A DNA stretch of 64,000 nucleotides from assembly GCA_034521225.1 (NCBI GenBank), contig JAXHMR010000002.1:349167-413166 (forward strand), given 5' to 3'. Origin of the DNA: Woeseia sp034521225 (GTDB lineage: Bacteria; Pseudomonadota; Gammaproteobacteria; Steroidobacterales; Woeseiaceae). The position numbers and the translations under genes are program-made. The first letter of the stretch is position 1. The number at the start of each line of letters is the position of its first letter. The notes below the pieces were generated by a model. That model was not told where the DNA came from and made no database searches. It worked only from the letters and a program-made list of their open reading frames with translations. Of this stretch, positions 18,777 through 27,881 are shown piece by piece.

Positions 18777-19625
18777 CCGCTGCGCACCAACAGTTTGCAG
18801 CCCGGCACGTCATCGCCATGGCGGCACCGAATGGCGCTCGGCGCGGACACGACGATCACGCGGCGTTGCCCGTCACGCCGCGCGAAATAGCCGATTGCGC
18901 GGCGGACCTGCTGGACGCCGGTGTGTCGGTATTGCATCTGCATGTTCGCGACCGCGAGGGGCAGCATACGCTTGATGCAGACTGTTATCGCACCGCGATG
19001 CGCCATATCCGGCGTCGCGTCGGTAACAACCTGATCCTGCAGGTGACGACGGAGGCGGTTGGACGCTACCAACCTGACGAGCAGATGGCCATGGTTCGTG
19101 ACGTCAAGCCGGAAGCCGTGTCAATTGCCCTGCGTGAATTGTGTCCGGATGCAGCAACGGAGAAGGCGGCGTCCGGTTTTTTCCATTGGGCCGTGCGGGA
19201 GCGCATCTGGAGCCAGGTCATCGTCTACTCGCCGGACGAACTGGTCCGCTTCGACACGCTGCGCCGGAATGGACTGTTCGGCGAGGAACATCCCTTCTGC
19301 CTGCTGGTGCTTGGCCGTTACGCCGACGGGCAACCTGGTGATCCGGCGGAGTTACACCGGATGTTAGGCGCGGTCGATTGCAGCAGTTTCCCGTGGGCAA
19401 CCTGCTGCTTCGGAGGGCGCGAGCATGAAGCAATGACCGTCGCGCTTGAGCAGGGCGGGCACCGCCCGGGTCGGTTTCGAAAATAACCTGCTGCTGGCCG
19501 ACGGGCGTCCGGCACGCGACAATGCGGAACTGGTGTCGCAGTTTGTCGCGGCGGTAAAGGCATCACCGCGAATACCGGCCGGTGCTGACGACATACGCGG
19601 TGAACTGCTGGGCCGTGTGCCTTGA
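18773..19625 (+). CDS. BKACE family beta-keto acid cleavage enzyme (3-keto-5-aminohexanoate cleavage-like), one frameshift
   Basis: TIM-barrel enzyme family that condenses a beta-keto acid with acetyl-CoA and cleaves it to acetoacetate plus a new CoA ester; substrates vary and cannot be predicted here. Motifs are the N-terminal AMAAPNGARRGHDDHAALP, the metal-site LLDAGVSVLHLHVRD and ILQVTTEAVGRY. The frame breaks near 19458, where one extra G in GGGC would explain the change. Reading continues as ARVGFENNLLLADGRPARD, the expected C-terminal motif, to a stop at 19623-19625. The ATG sits in the last base pairs of a dispersed repeat, so the true start may be slightly downstream. It lies just upstream of the racemase. 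Confidence 0.85.
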
Positions 19626-19656
19626 TGCTGTGCTTGATCGGGATCATTAACGATAT

Positions 19657-20409
19657 ATGAGCAATTTTGAAGAACGGCAAAAGGTTGCTGGCGTACTGGG
19701 CGGTATGGGACCGGCCGCAACGGTCGATTTCATGAACAAGGTTATCGCCAGCACGCCGGCGCGACGCGACCAGGACCACATCCGGATGCTGGTGGAGCAC
19801 AACCCGAAGGTGCCGAGCAGGCAAAATGTTTCAGCAGCCGATGACGCGCTGATTCGCAGCCAGTTGGCTGCCATGGCGCTCAGGCTTGAAACGGCGGGTG
19901 CGGATTTTCTCGTTATGGTGTGCAATACCGCGCATGGCTGGCTCGATGAGGCTTACGGCGCGGTATCGATTCCTTTCTTTAGCATAGTCGACGTTACAGT
20001 CGAGGCACTGTGCGAGCAACATCCGGCGGTGCGCAGTGCGGCGATCATGGCGACGCCAGCCTGTACCCGCGGCGGCTTGTACCAGGCGGCGCTGGCTGAT
20101 GCCGGAATCAGGCCGGTTGTGCCGGACGACGAAACACTCGCATCGCTGATGACGTTGATCGACAGGGTCAAGGCCGGCGACCAGGGCACCGCAGTATCCG
20201 AGGCCATGGCCGCCGTTGCCGCGAGCCTGGTCGCTGACGGTGCCGATGCCGTTATCGCCGGATGTACCGAAATACCGCTGGTCCTGCACCCGGATCAGCT
20301 GCCAGTTCCGCTGATCTCATCCACGGACGAACTGGCCAGGCGCACCGTTGCCCTTGCACTCGGCAGGGCGCCGCTGCAGTCTGGAGGTTCGGAAAGCCTC
20401 GAGGACTGA
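19657..20409 (+). CDS. Aspartate/glutamate racemase family protein
   Basis: Intact 250-residue cofactor-independent racemase-fold enzyme. The N-terminus VAGVLGGMGPAATVDFMNKV and the two catalytic cysteine motifs VMVCNTAH (near residue 88) and IAGCTEIPLVL (near residue 205) are both present, so a two-base racemisation mechanism is possible. Likely substrates are aspartate or another acidic amino acid. It lies between the BKACE gene and a D-cysteine desulfhydrase-family gene that starts 2 bp after its stop, implying one operon for amino-acid isomer metabolism (inference). Confidence 0.88.
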   Translation: MSNFEERQKVAGVLGGMGPAATVDFMNKVIASTPARRDQDHIRMLVEHNPKVPSRQNVSAADDALIRSQLAAMALRLETAGADFLVMVCNTAHGWLDEAYGAVSIPFFSIVDVTVEALCEQHPAVRSAAIMATPACTRGGLYQAALADAGIRPVVPDDETLASLMTLIDRVKAGDQGTAVSEAMAAVAASLVADGADAVIAGCTEIPLVLHPDQLPVPLISSTDELARRTVALALGRAPLQSGGSESLED

Positions 20410-20411
20410 TT

Positions 20412-21430
20412 GTGCTGCTATCCCGTTTCCCCCGCGTGACGCTCGCGCACCTGCCGACGCCGCTGGAGCATTTGCCGCGCCTTACGCACTTCCTGGGCGG
20501 CCCCGACATCTACGTCAAGCGTGACGATTGCACCGGACTCGGCACCGGCGGCAACAAGACGCGCAAGCTCGAGTTCCTGATGGCGGACGCGCTTCAACAG
20601 AAGGCCACGGCCGTAATTACGCAAGGCGCCGTCCAGTCCAACCACGCGAGGCAGACGGCCGCCGCCGCGTGCAAGCTCGGCCTGAAATGCGAATTGGTCT
20701 TCGAGCAACGCGTTGGTGATGCAACGGATGCATACCGCAATTCCGGAAATGTTCTGCTCGACCGCATCTACGGCGCCCGCATCCGTGAAGTTTCGAAGGG
20801 TAGCGACATGACGGCGGCGCTTGACGATGTCGCGGCGGAGCTGCGCGCGCAGGGCGAGACGCCGTATATCATTCCCGGCGGTGGTTCGAACCCGATCGGC
20901 GCACTCGGCTATGTCGATTGCGCCATGGAACTGCTGTCCCAGGCGAATCGCGACCGGATTCCCGTTGATTACATCGTACACGCGACAGGCAGCGCCGGTA
21001 CGCAGGCCGGCCCGCCACTGGATTGAAGGCGATGCACAGCCACATTCCGGTGCTGGGTATTGGCGTCAATGCGCCGCGCGATATCCAGGAACAGCGTGTC
21101 TACAAACTCGCCTGTGAGACGGCGGAATACATCGGGGCACCGGATGTCGTGCTACGCGACGACGTTGTAGCGAACTGCGACTATGTCGGCGAGGGCTACG
21201 GTATCCCAACCGATGGAATGAATGCGGCGGTCCTTTTGCTGGCGCGGCTTGAGGGAATTCTTTTTGATCCGGTATACAGCGGCAAGGGACTGGCCGGCAT
21301 GATCGACCTGGTTCATCGCGGGCAGCTCAATGACGCACGGCATGTCGTCTTCATCCATACCGGCGGTTCGGCCGGGCTGTTTGGCTACAGCGAACAGCTG
21401 CATACCGAAACCGTCCTCGACGGTATCTGA
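20412..21430 (+). CDS. D-cysteine desulfhydrase / ACC deaminase family PLP enzyme, one frameshift
   Basis: Fold-type II PLP enzyme. The N-terminal VKRDDCTGLGTGGNKTRKLE contains the Schiff-base lysine (GNKTRKLE), followed by ITQGAVQSNHARQTAAA and YIIPGGGSNPIGALGYV. These are typical of D-cysteine desulfhydrases that release pyruvate, sulfide and ammonia. The first part ends in a shifted stop near 21026; reading continues as GLKAMHSHIPVLGIGVNAP and FIHTGGSAGLFGY to 21430. One indel near 21010 explains the break. GTG 20412 begins 2 bp after the racemase stop. ACC deaminase activity is an alternative. Confidence 0.85.
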
Positions 21431-21580
21431 GCGCGCGCAAGGTTTCACCTGCAACCGGAAAAAACGCGAACCGTTCTGGCAGAATGCGGTCACAGCAGAT
21501 TGCTGAGGGCGTGACTCGTGTATCACGCAACCAAGAATTAGTGTTTGGGGGGAACAAGATTGAATTGTTGGGCGAATCGC

Positions 21581-23793
21581 ATGGCCGTGCGAGACTGTTT
21601 TACGGGCGCCTTACTGACACTGCTGGTGGTGCCGGGCCTATTGACTGCACAGGAATTGACCGGATTCGGCGAGCGGCCACGCATGGAAGCCGTTGTGCTC
21701 GACAGGCTGCCGGTGCTCGATGGCGACGTCCTCAACGACCCCGCGTGGCAAGGCATGCAGCCGGCGACCGGCTTCCGGCAAATACAGCCGGCCGAGGGCC
21801 GGCCTGCGAGTCAGAAGACGGAAGTCTACCTGGGCTACAGTGACATTGCCCTGTACATAGGTGTAATTGCATGGGATGACAAGCCCTCCGGCATTATTGC
21901 TCTCGGACAGCCGTCGGGACTCTTCACTTGCCGACACCGACAGCTTCCAGATCGTTATCGACGGTCTGCGTGACCGGCAGAACGGTTTCGTCTTCGGCAC
22001 CAATCCGGCCGGCATCCAGTACGACGGCCAGGTAACGCGGGAAGGCAGCAGCTGCGGGTGGCGGTGGTTTTAACCGGAATTGGGATGCCAGCTGGAACGT
22101 GCGCGCGGCAATTTCCGATATTGGCTGGAGTGCCGAGTTCGAAATCCCGTTCCGCACCTTGCGGTACGGAAGCGGTGATGACCAGACATGGGGTATCAAT
22201 TTCCAGCGCAACATCCGGCGCAATAACGAAGTCGCTTTCTGGGCGCCCTTGTCGCGCCAACGCAACCTGTTCCGCGTGTCGCAAGCGGGAACGGTTTCCA
22301 ACCTGTCGCCGCCGCCGCAGCGCAACCTGAAGATTACGCCCTATCTGCTTGCCAAGGCCGGCCGCGTGGCGGCACGCTGGCCGGCACCGAAACCGACGAG
22401 GAGTTCGGCTTCGACATCAAGTACTCGATCACGCTCCAGCCTGACGCTCGATGCCACCTACAACACGGATTTTGCGCAGGTCGAGGCGGACGAGCAGCAG
22501 GTAAATCTCGATCGTTTCAGCCTGTTCTTCCCGGAAAAGCGGCCGTTCTTTCTTGAAAATGCGGGGCTGTTCTCGGTAGGCAATCCGGGACAGGTCGAAC
22601 TGTTTTTCAGCCGGCGTATCGGAGTCGGCCCCGGCGGTATCCCGATACCGATCGACGGCGGGGTTAGGCTGTCAGGAAAGATTGGCGGCAACACCAATGT
22701 CGGATTCCTGCACATGGCGGCCGACGGGCGTTGACGGCGTCGCGTCCGCCAACAACTATACCGCGGCGCGCCTGAGCCAGCGGAGCCGCCTGGGCCGCTC
22801 GTCGGTAGGATTCCTGGCCGTCAATCGCTGATGGTGACGGGACCCTCACTGGTGACAGTTCGACAGATGACAACCAGACGTACGCTATCGACGGCCGCTG
22901 GGGCATTGGGGAGAACATCGTTCTGGACGCCTGGGCAGCGAAGACTGAAACGCCAGGCCTTACCGGCCGCGATGATGCCTTCGCCGTGAAGGCCGATTAC
23001 AGCTCGGCGACCTGGGCGTCGCGCCTTAATTACACGGAGGTCGGTGAGGACTTCAACCCGGAAGTGGGTTTCCTCTCACGCACGGAATACCGGCGTGGCG
23101 AAGCATTCGTGATGCGCCGCATCCGGCCCGATGACCCGTGGGGCCTGCTCGAGATTCGGCCGCATGCTTCGTGGACCGGCTTCTGGGACTTCGAGGGTTT
23201 CCAGGAAACCGGCTTCATTCACGTCGACTCCCACTGGGAATGGCCCAGCGGTCTCGAGCTGCATACCGGCATGAATTTCACGAAGTCAGGCGTCAGGCAG
23301 CCTTCGAGATCGTGGATGGCGTGACGGTTCAGCCCGGTACCTACGATCACGAGGAAGTCCAACTGGTTTTTTTCACCAACCAGAGCCTGCCGCTGTCTTT
23401 TAATACGCGCGTCGTAGCCGGCGGGCGATTCGGTGGCGACCGACTGACGCTCGAACCGGTCGTCCGCTATCGCATTGGCGAGCGGTTCCGGTCGGAATTG
23501 TCGTTGAGCCACAACGACTTCGATTTGCCGGTACCGAACGGCGAGTTCTCCGTCAATCTGACACGCTTGCGGCTGTCGTATTCGTTCACGCCGAAGATTC
23601 TGTTGCAGGCACTGGTGCAGCACAACGACAACACCGATGTCCTGGCGGCGAACCTGCGCTTTTCGTGGCTGCAGTCGGCAAATTCAGGCTTGTACGTCGT
23701 TTATAACGAAGTTGACGAGGGAGGCGTCGGGCACTGCCGCGTGGCCGTGAATTCATTATCAAGTACAGCCACATATTTGATATCTTCAATTGA
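21581..23793 (+). pseudogene. DUF5916 / CBM9-like outer-membrane protein, heavily frame-disrupted
   Basis: Family of secreted or outer-membrane proteins with an N-terminal carbohydrate-binding-like domain (VLDGDVLNDPAWQG, YLGYSDIALYIGV) and a C-terminal beta-barrel domain of unknown function (VNLDRFSLFFPEKRPFFLEN, LFFSRRIGV, FNPEVGFLSRTEYRRG). A signal peptide starts at ATG 21581. Reading changes frame at about 21910, 22065, 22370, 22435, 22735, 22830, 23300 and 23735. It ends naturally as REFIIKYSHIFD near 23793. The protein would be about 735 residues if repaired. This is the most disrupted gene in the window, with a MITE 65 bp downstream, so real decay is more plausible here than elsewhere. 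Confidence 0.75.
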
Positions 23794-23857
23794 CGTACCG
23801 CAGCGGCCGTCAGAACAAGGCATGGTGCCGTAACGCAGCGCGCGGACAGGCTGCCAG

Positions 23858-24036
23858 CCCGGATTATCCATGAACGTTTGCCTTTGGTGGTAGGTGCAGT
23901 GCTACCGGGGAGAGCTTTTCAGGGACGCTGTGGAAGAGCGTCCCGTACGCTCTGTGCCGGACGTCCCTGTCCGGCACAGCCCTCGGAGCACGCCTCCGCT
24001 TGCCCTGATTCTGTGCCCGTTCATGAATAATCCGGG
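23858..24036. mobile_element. MITE with terminal repeats matching the local IS4-type element, copy 1
   Basis: A 179-bp element bounded by CCCGGATTATCCATGAACG and, inverted, CGTTCATGAATAATCCGGG (19-bp ends with one mismatch). The interior holds TTTTCAGGGACGCTGTG and a hairpin CTGTGCCGGAC/GTCCGGCACAG, both shared with the element at 39412. It also has GCAGTGCTACCG near its left end, a piece of the long-hairpin repeat. It encodes no protein. The ends match the first 16 bp of the IS element at 61937. Confidence 0.8.
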
Positions 24037-24064
24037 CTCTGGAGGTTTAAAGGGGAGGTTTAAA

Positions 24065-25246
24065 ATGAGTGCGAAGGTATTGCTGGTAACGGTTCTTGCC
24101 GCGCTGGTCGCGGCCGGCAGCGGGTACGCGGAGGAGCGCCCGCGGGCGCGTGATGTCGGCCTCGTTGTCGGCACGTTCCCGACCGGGCCGCTGAATGCAA
24201 TTACCGATGTTGACGATGTGCTGGTCGGTCATGCGACACGCATCGAGGGGGACGATATCCGGACCGGCGTTACGGCCATTATTCCGGCACCCGGCAACCT
24301 GTATAGCGCACCCGGTGCCGGCCTGGATCCATGTCGGCAACGGCTACGGCAAGCTGATAGGCGAGACGCAGGCACGTGAGTTCGGTGAAATAGAGACGCC
24401 GATCCTGCTGACCTGCACGCTGTGTGTGTGGAGCGCCGCAAATGCGCTTAAGGAGTGGGTCTACTACGCAGCCGGGCATGGGCGAGCACACTGTTAACCC
24501 GATCGGTCGGCGAAACCAATGATGCGCGGGTCAGCAACATGTGGGCTGACCCGATTCAGCGTGACGAGGTATTTGAAGCGCTTAACACGGCGAGCGGCGG
24601 ACCTGTCGCCGAAGGCAGTGTCGGTGGCGGCACCGGCACGCAGGCATTCGGCTGGAAGGGTGGTATCGGCACAAGTTCACGTGTACTGCCGGAATCGCTT
24701 GGCGGGTACACGATCGGCGTTCTGGTGCAGACGAATTACGGCGGCACGCTGACGATGAACGGGGCGCCGGTCGGCCGCGAACTTGAAAATTACTCGTTTC
24801 GCCGGGAACTTGAAGCCGTTGCTGCTGACGCACATCCGGATGATGGCTCGATCATGATGGTCGTCGCGACCGACGCACCGCTCAATGCCCGCAGCCTGGA
24901 CCGGCTGGGAATGCGCGCGCTGATGGGCCTTGCCAGGACCGGTTCTTTTGCGAGCAACGGCTCCGGCGACTATGTCATCGCGTTTTCGACGCATCCGGAC
25001 GTGCGCCGGCCGCGCAGCAGTGATGTACCGGTCGTCACGCCATCGCTGGTCAACGAATCGATGTCACCGTTATTCGCCGCGACGGCCGAGGCAACGGAAG
25101 AGGCAATCTACAACGCCATTTTCAAAGCGACGACGGTGGAGAGCTCTCGCGGCAAGCTCGAAGCCATACCGGTAGACGACCTCGTGCGCATACTCGAGAA
25201 GCACGGCGTACTGAACTGGGACAGGACACTGTCGCCCGCGCGCTGA
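24065..25246 (+). pseudogene. P1 family (DmpA/BapA, S58) aminopeptidase, secreted, frame-disrupted
   Basis: N-terminal-nucleophile aminopeptidase that self-cleaves and can act on D-amino-acid or beta-aminoacyl peptides. ATG 24065 starts a signal peptide (MSAKVLLVTVLAALVAAGSG) that begins just after the MITE. Family motifs are NAITDVDDVLVGHATR, HVGNGYGKLIGETQ, VGETNDARVSNMW, and GTGTQAFGWKGGIGTSSR with the autoproteolysis/nucleophile serine. Frame changes near 24325, 24467 and 24506 are needed to read through. The downstream 740 bp are uninterrupted. The indel pattern matches elsewhere in the window, so the gene may be intact in the organism. Confidence 0.82.
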
Positions 25247-25250
25247 CGCA

Positions 25251-25280
25251 AGCCCGCATCCATCACCGACTGTGCGGGCT
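25251..25280. terminator. Terminator-like hairpin between convergent genes
   Basis: AGCCCGCA (25251-25258) pairs perfectly with TGCGGGCT (25273-25280) across a 14-nt loop. It lies between the stops of the P1 peptidase and the convergent amidohydrolase. No T-tract follows, so termination is inferred from position and stem only. Confidence 0.4.
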
Positions 25281-25306
25281 CTCGCTAGTCCATTGTCCGC
25301 CCGGCA

Positions 25307-26591
25307 TCAGGGCTGACGGTGGATCGCGCCGCCTTTCATGACGAACTCGACGCGTTCCATCACCGTGATGTCATCGAGCGGGTTGCCCGGTACGGCGACG
25401 ATATCTGCCACGCGGCCGGATACGAGCCGCCCGTGCGTGGCGCCGATGCCGAGGAAGTCAGCCGCGACGCTGGTCGCGGACTGGATCGCTTCCATCGGCG
25501 GCATGCCGCCTTCAACCATCAACGCGAATTCCTGCGCGTTTTCGCCATGCGGCGAGACGCCGGTGTCGGTACCAAACACGATCGGTACGCCGGCCTTGTA
25601 GGCAGCGGCGAACGTGTCCTTGATAATCGGTCCGATCGCTGCTGCTTTCGGGCGCACGAGTTCCGGGAAAAAGCCATCGATCTTCGATCGCTCGGCGACC
25701 CAGTTGCCGGCAAGTATGCGTCGGCACGTAGCAGGTGCCGTTCTGTTTCATCAGGCGCATGACCTCGTCGTCCATGTACGTGCCGTGCTCGATCGAGGCA
25801 ACGCCGGCCAGGACGGCGCGTTTCATGCCTTCGGTACCGTGTGCGTGCGCGGCGACGCGCATGCCGTAATCGCGCGCCGTTTCGACGATTGCTTCCAGTT
25901 CCTCGTCGGTAAACTGCGGATTCTGGCCGCTCTTGGCGACACTCAGTACGCCACCGGTCGCCGTAATCTTGATCCAGTCAGCACCGTCCTTGTAACGCTG
26001 CCGTACGGCCTTGCGCGCGTCCGCTACGCTGTTGACCACGCCTTGCTTCGGGCCCGGGTCACCCATGATGTGACTCGCCCAGCCATTGGTCGGGTCGCCG
26101 TGCCCGCCTGTCGAACTGAGCCCCTTGGCCGCACTGAATATCGTCGGGCCCGGCACATCGCCGCGCGCGATGGCGTCGCGCAGGGCGATCGTCACGTTGA
26201 ATGCGTCACCCAGGTTGCGCACGGTAGTAAATCCCGCATCGAGCGTTCGCCGTGCGTATTTCGCCGCCATGTACGCGTAGTCGGCTTCGTTCGTGATGAA
26301 GCCGCGCAGCCGGCTGTCGGCGCTGTATTCGCCGGTCAGGTGCACGTGCATGTCCATCAGGCCGGGCATGACGGTGTGGTCCCGCAGGTCAATGACCGTA
26401 TCGCCATCACCCGGGATCGCGTAGCCGCGCTCAACTGCAGAAATTGACTGGCCCGCGATACGGATCGTCATCTCCGTCATCGGCTGCCGGGCTTCGCCGT
26501 CAATCAGGCGGCCGGCGTGTATCAGCGTGTCCGCGTGCGCGGACGCGCCCATCGTGGCGGCAAGTATTGCCGCGGTCAGGAGTTTTCTCAT
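25307..26591 (-). CDS. Amidohydrolase family protein (Xaa-Pro dipeptidase/imidazolonepropionase-like), secreted, one frameshift
   Basis: Metal-dependent hydrolase with signal peptide MRKLLTAAILAATMGASAHA. The metal site HVHLTGEY follows VMPGLMDM. ADWIKITATGGVLS carries the position of the bridging lysine, and AAHAHGTEG and SIEHGTYMDD give further ligands. The frame breaks near 25722; reading continues as LAGNWVAERSKIDGFFPELV, then FGTDTGVSPHGENAQEF with the last aspartate ligand and RVADIVAVPGNPLDD. One missing base explains the break. The substrate is likely a small peptide or cyclic amide, not determinable here. It is divergent from the cyclophilin gene. Confidence 0.85.
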
Positions 26592-26747
26592 GAGTCAGGT
26601 TCCATCCGGTAAGTCGTCGCAGTAAGCAGGTCATTCTACAGCCCGCCGGAGAACAGAAACAAACCGGCAACCCGCGCAGCCGATGTGGCGCAACATCAGC
26701 GGATTTGCTATACGAGAGTGTCCAATGCCGTGCCGGGAGCCCAGGCG

Positions 26748-27623
26748 ATGTACCGTAGCCCGATTTCACTGCTGTTTCTCGCATTGTGCGCGCCGGCGGT
26801 AATGGCGAACGACGCACCGACGATGCCGGAAGTCATCGCTGCGGCGTCGCCCGCGGACTGGCGCACAATCGACCGGCAAAACACGCTGCTCGTCGAGCTG
26901 GATTCCGGCACCGTCGTCATGGAACTCGCGCCGCAGTTCGCGCCTGCCCATATTGATAACCTGCGGAAGCTCATCAAAGGCGGCTACTTCGACGCAGCGT
27001 CAATCATTCGCTCGCAGGACAACTACGTCGTGCAGTGGAGCGGGCCGGAGCTCACGGAAGCCGACCTGCCGGGTGGTGCCGCGCGGCGCGTCGAGGCTGA
27101 ATTCTATCGCGAGGCCGAGGGCCTGCCGTTCACGCGGCTCGACAGCCGCGATGCGTATGCGGCCGAAGTAGGCTTCAGCGGCGGCTTCGCCGCCGGCCGC
27201 GATGGTCCGTCAGGGCGTGTTTGGCTGGCTCACTGCTACGGCGCGCTCGGCGTCGGCCGCAGCGCGGAAACCGACAGCGGCAATGCCACCCATCTTTATG
27301 TCGTGACCGGCCATGCGCCCCGCCACCTGGACCGCAACGTAACACTGATCGGCCGCGTCATAGACGGTATGGAGCACCTGTCGATCGTTGCCGCGCGGCA
27401 CCGGTGAACTGGGTTTTTACGAAACTGAAAGCGAGCGCGTACCCATTGCGTCACTGCGATTTGCCACCCCGGATGATCCCGCCTGGCAGGCCCTGCGGAC
27501 TGACACCGCGACGTTCGAAACGCTGGTGCAGTCACGCCGCCACCGCGGTGAAGAATGGTTCGCCGACCCGGTCGATGCGATTGCGCTCGCAGTCCGTCGC
27601 CCGTTCGCCAGGTGCCGCACTAA
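26748..27623 (+). CDS. Cyclophilin-type peptidylprolyl isomerase, periplasmic, frame-disrupted near 3' end
   Basis: Predicted proline isomerase acting on exported proteins. ATG 26748 starts a signal peptide (MYRSPISLLFLALCAPAVMA). The cyclophilin core shows VVMELAPQFAPAHIDNLRKL, YFDAASIIRSQDNYVVQWS, GRVWLAHCYGALGVGR and LIGRVIDGMEHLSIV. Near 27390 one extra base shifts the frame; reading continues as PRGTGELGFYETESERVPI, the normal C-terminal region, to EEWFADPVDAIAL. A second shift near 27590 gives a stop at 27621-27623. Without that shift translation would run through the adjacent repeat to 27939, which is unlikely to be the native end. Confidence 0.82.
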
Positions 27624-27880
27624 CGTCATCGCGAGAAGCGCAGCGACGTGGCGACCTCGCAACGACACTGACTCTGCCAGTCGGAACCAGATTGCCACGC
27701 CCTCCGGGCTCGCAACGACGCCGTCATCGCGAGGAGCGCAACGACGCCGTCATCGCGAGGAGCGCAGCGACGTGGCGATCTCGCACCGACACCGCCTCTG
27801 CCAATCGGTGCGAGATTGCCGCGGCGGCTTTGCCGCCTCGCAACGACGGATTGCCACGTCCGCCGGGCTCGCAACGACGA
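27624..27880 (+). repeat. Cluster of dispersed palindromic repeats
   Basis: Starts directly after the inferred stop of the cyclophilin gene and fills the space to the convergent acetolactate synthase-like gene. It contains at least three left arms, two spacers (CTCTGCCAGTCGG and CTCTGCCAATCGG) and right arms with two tip variants. Confidence 0.88.
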
Positions 27881-27881
27881 T

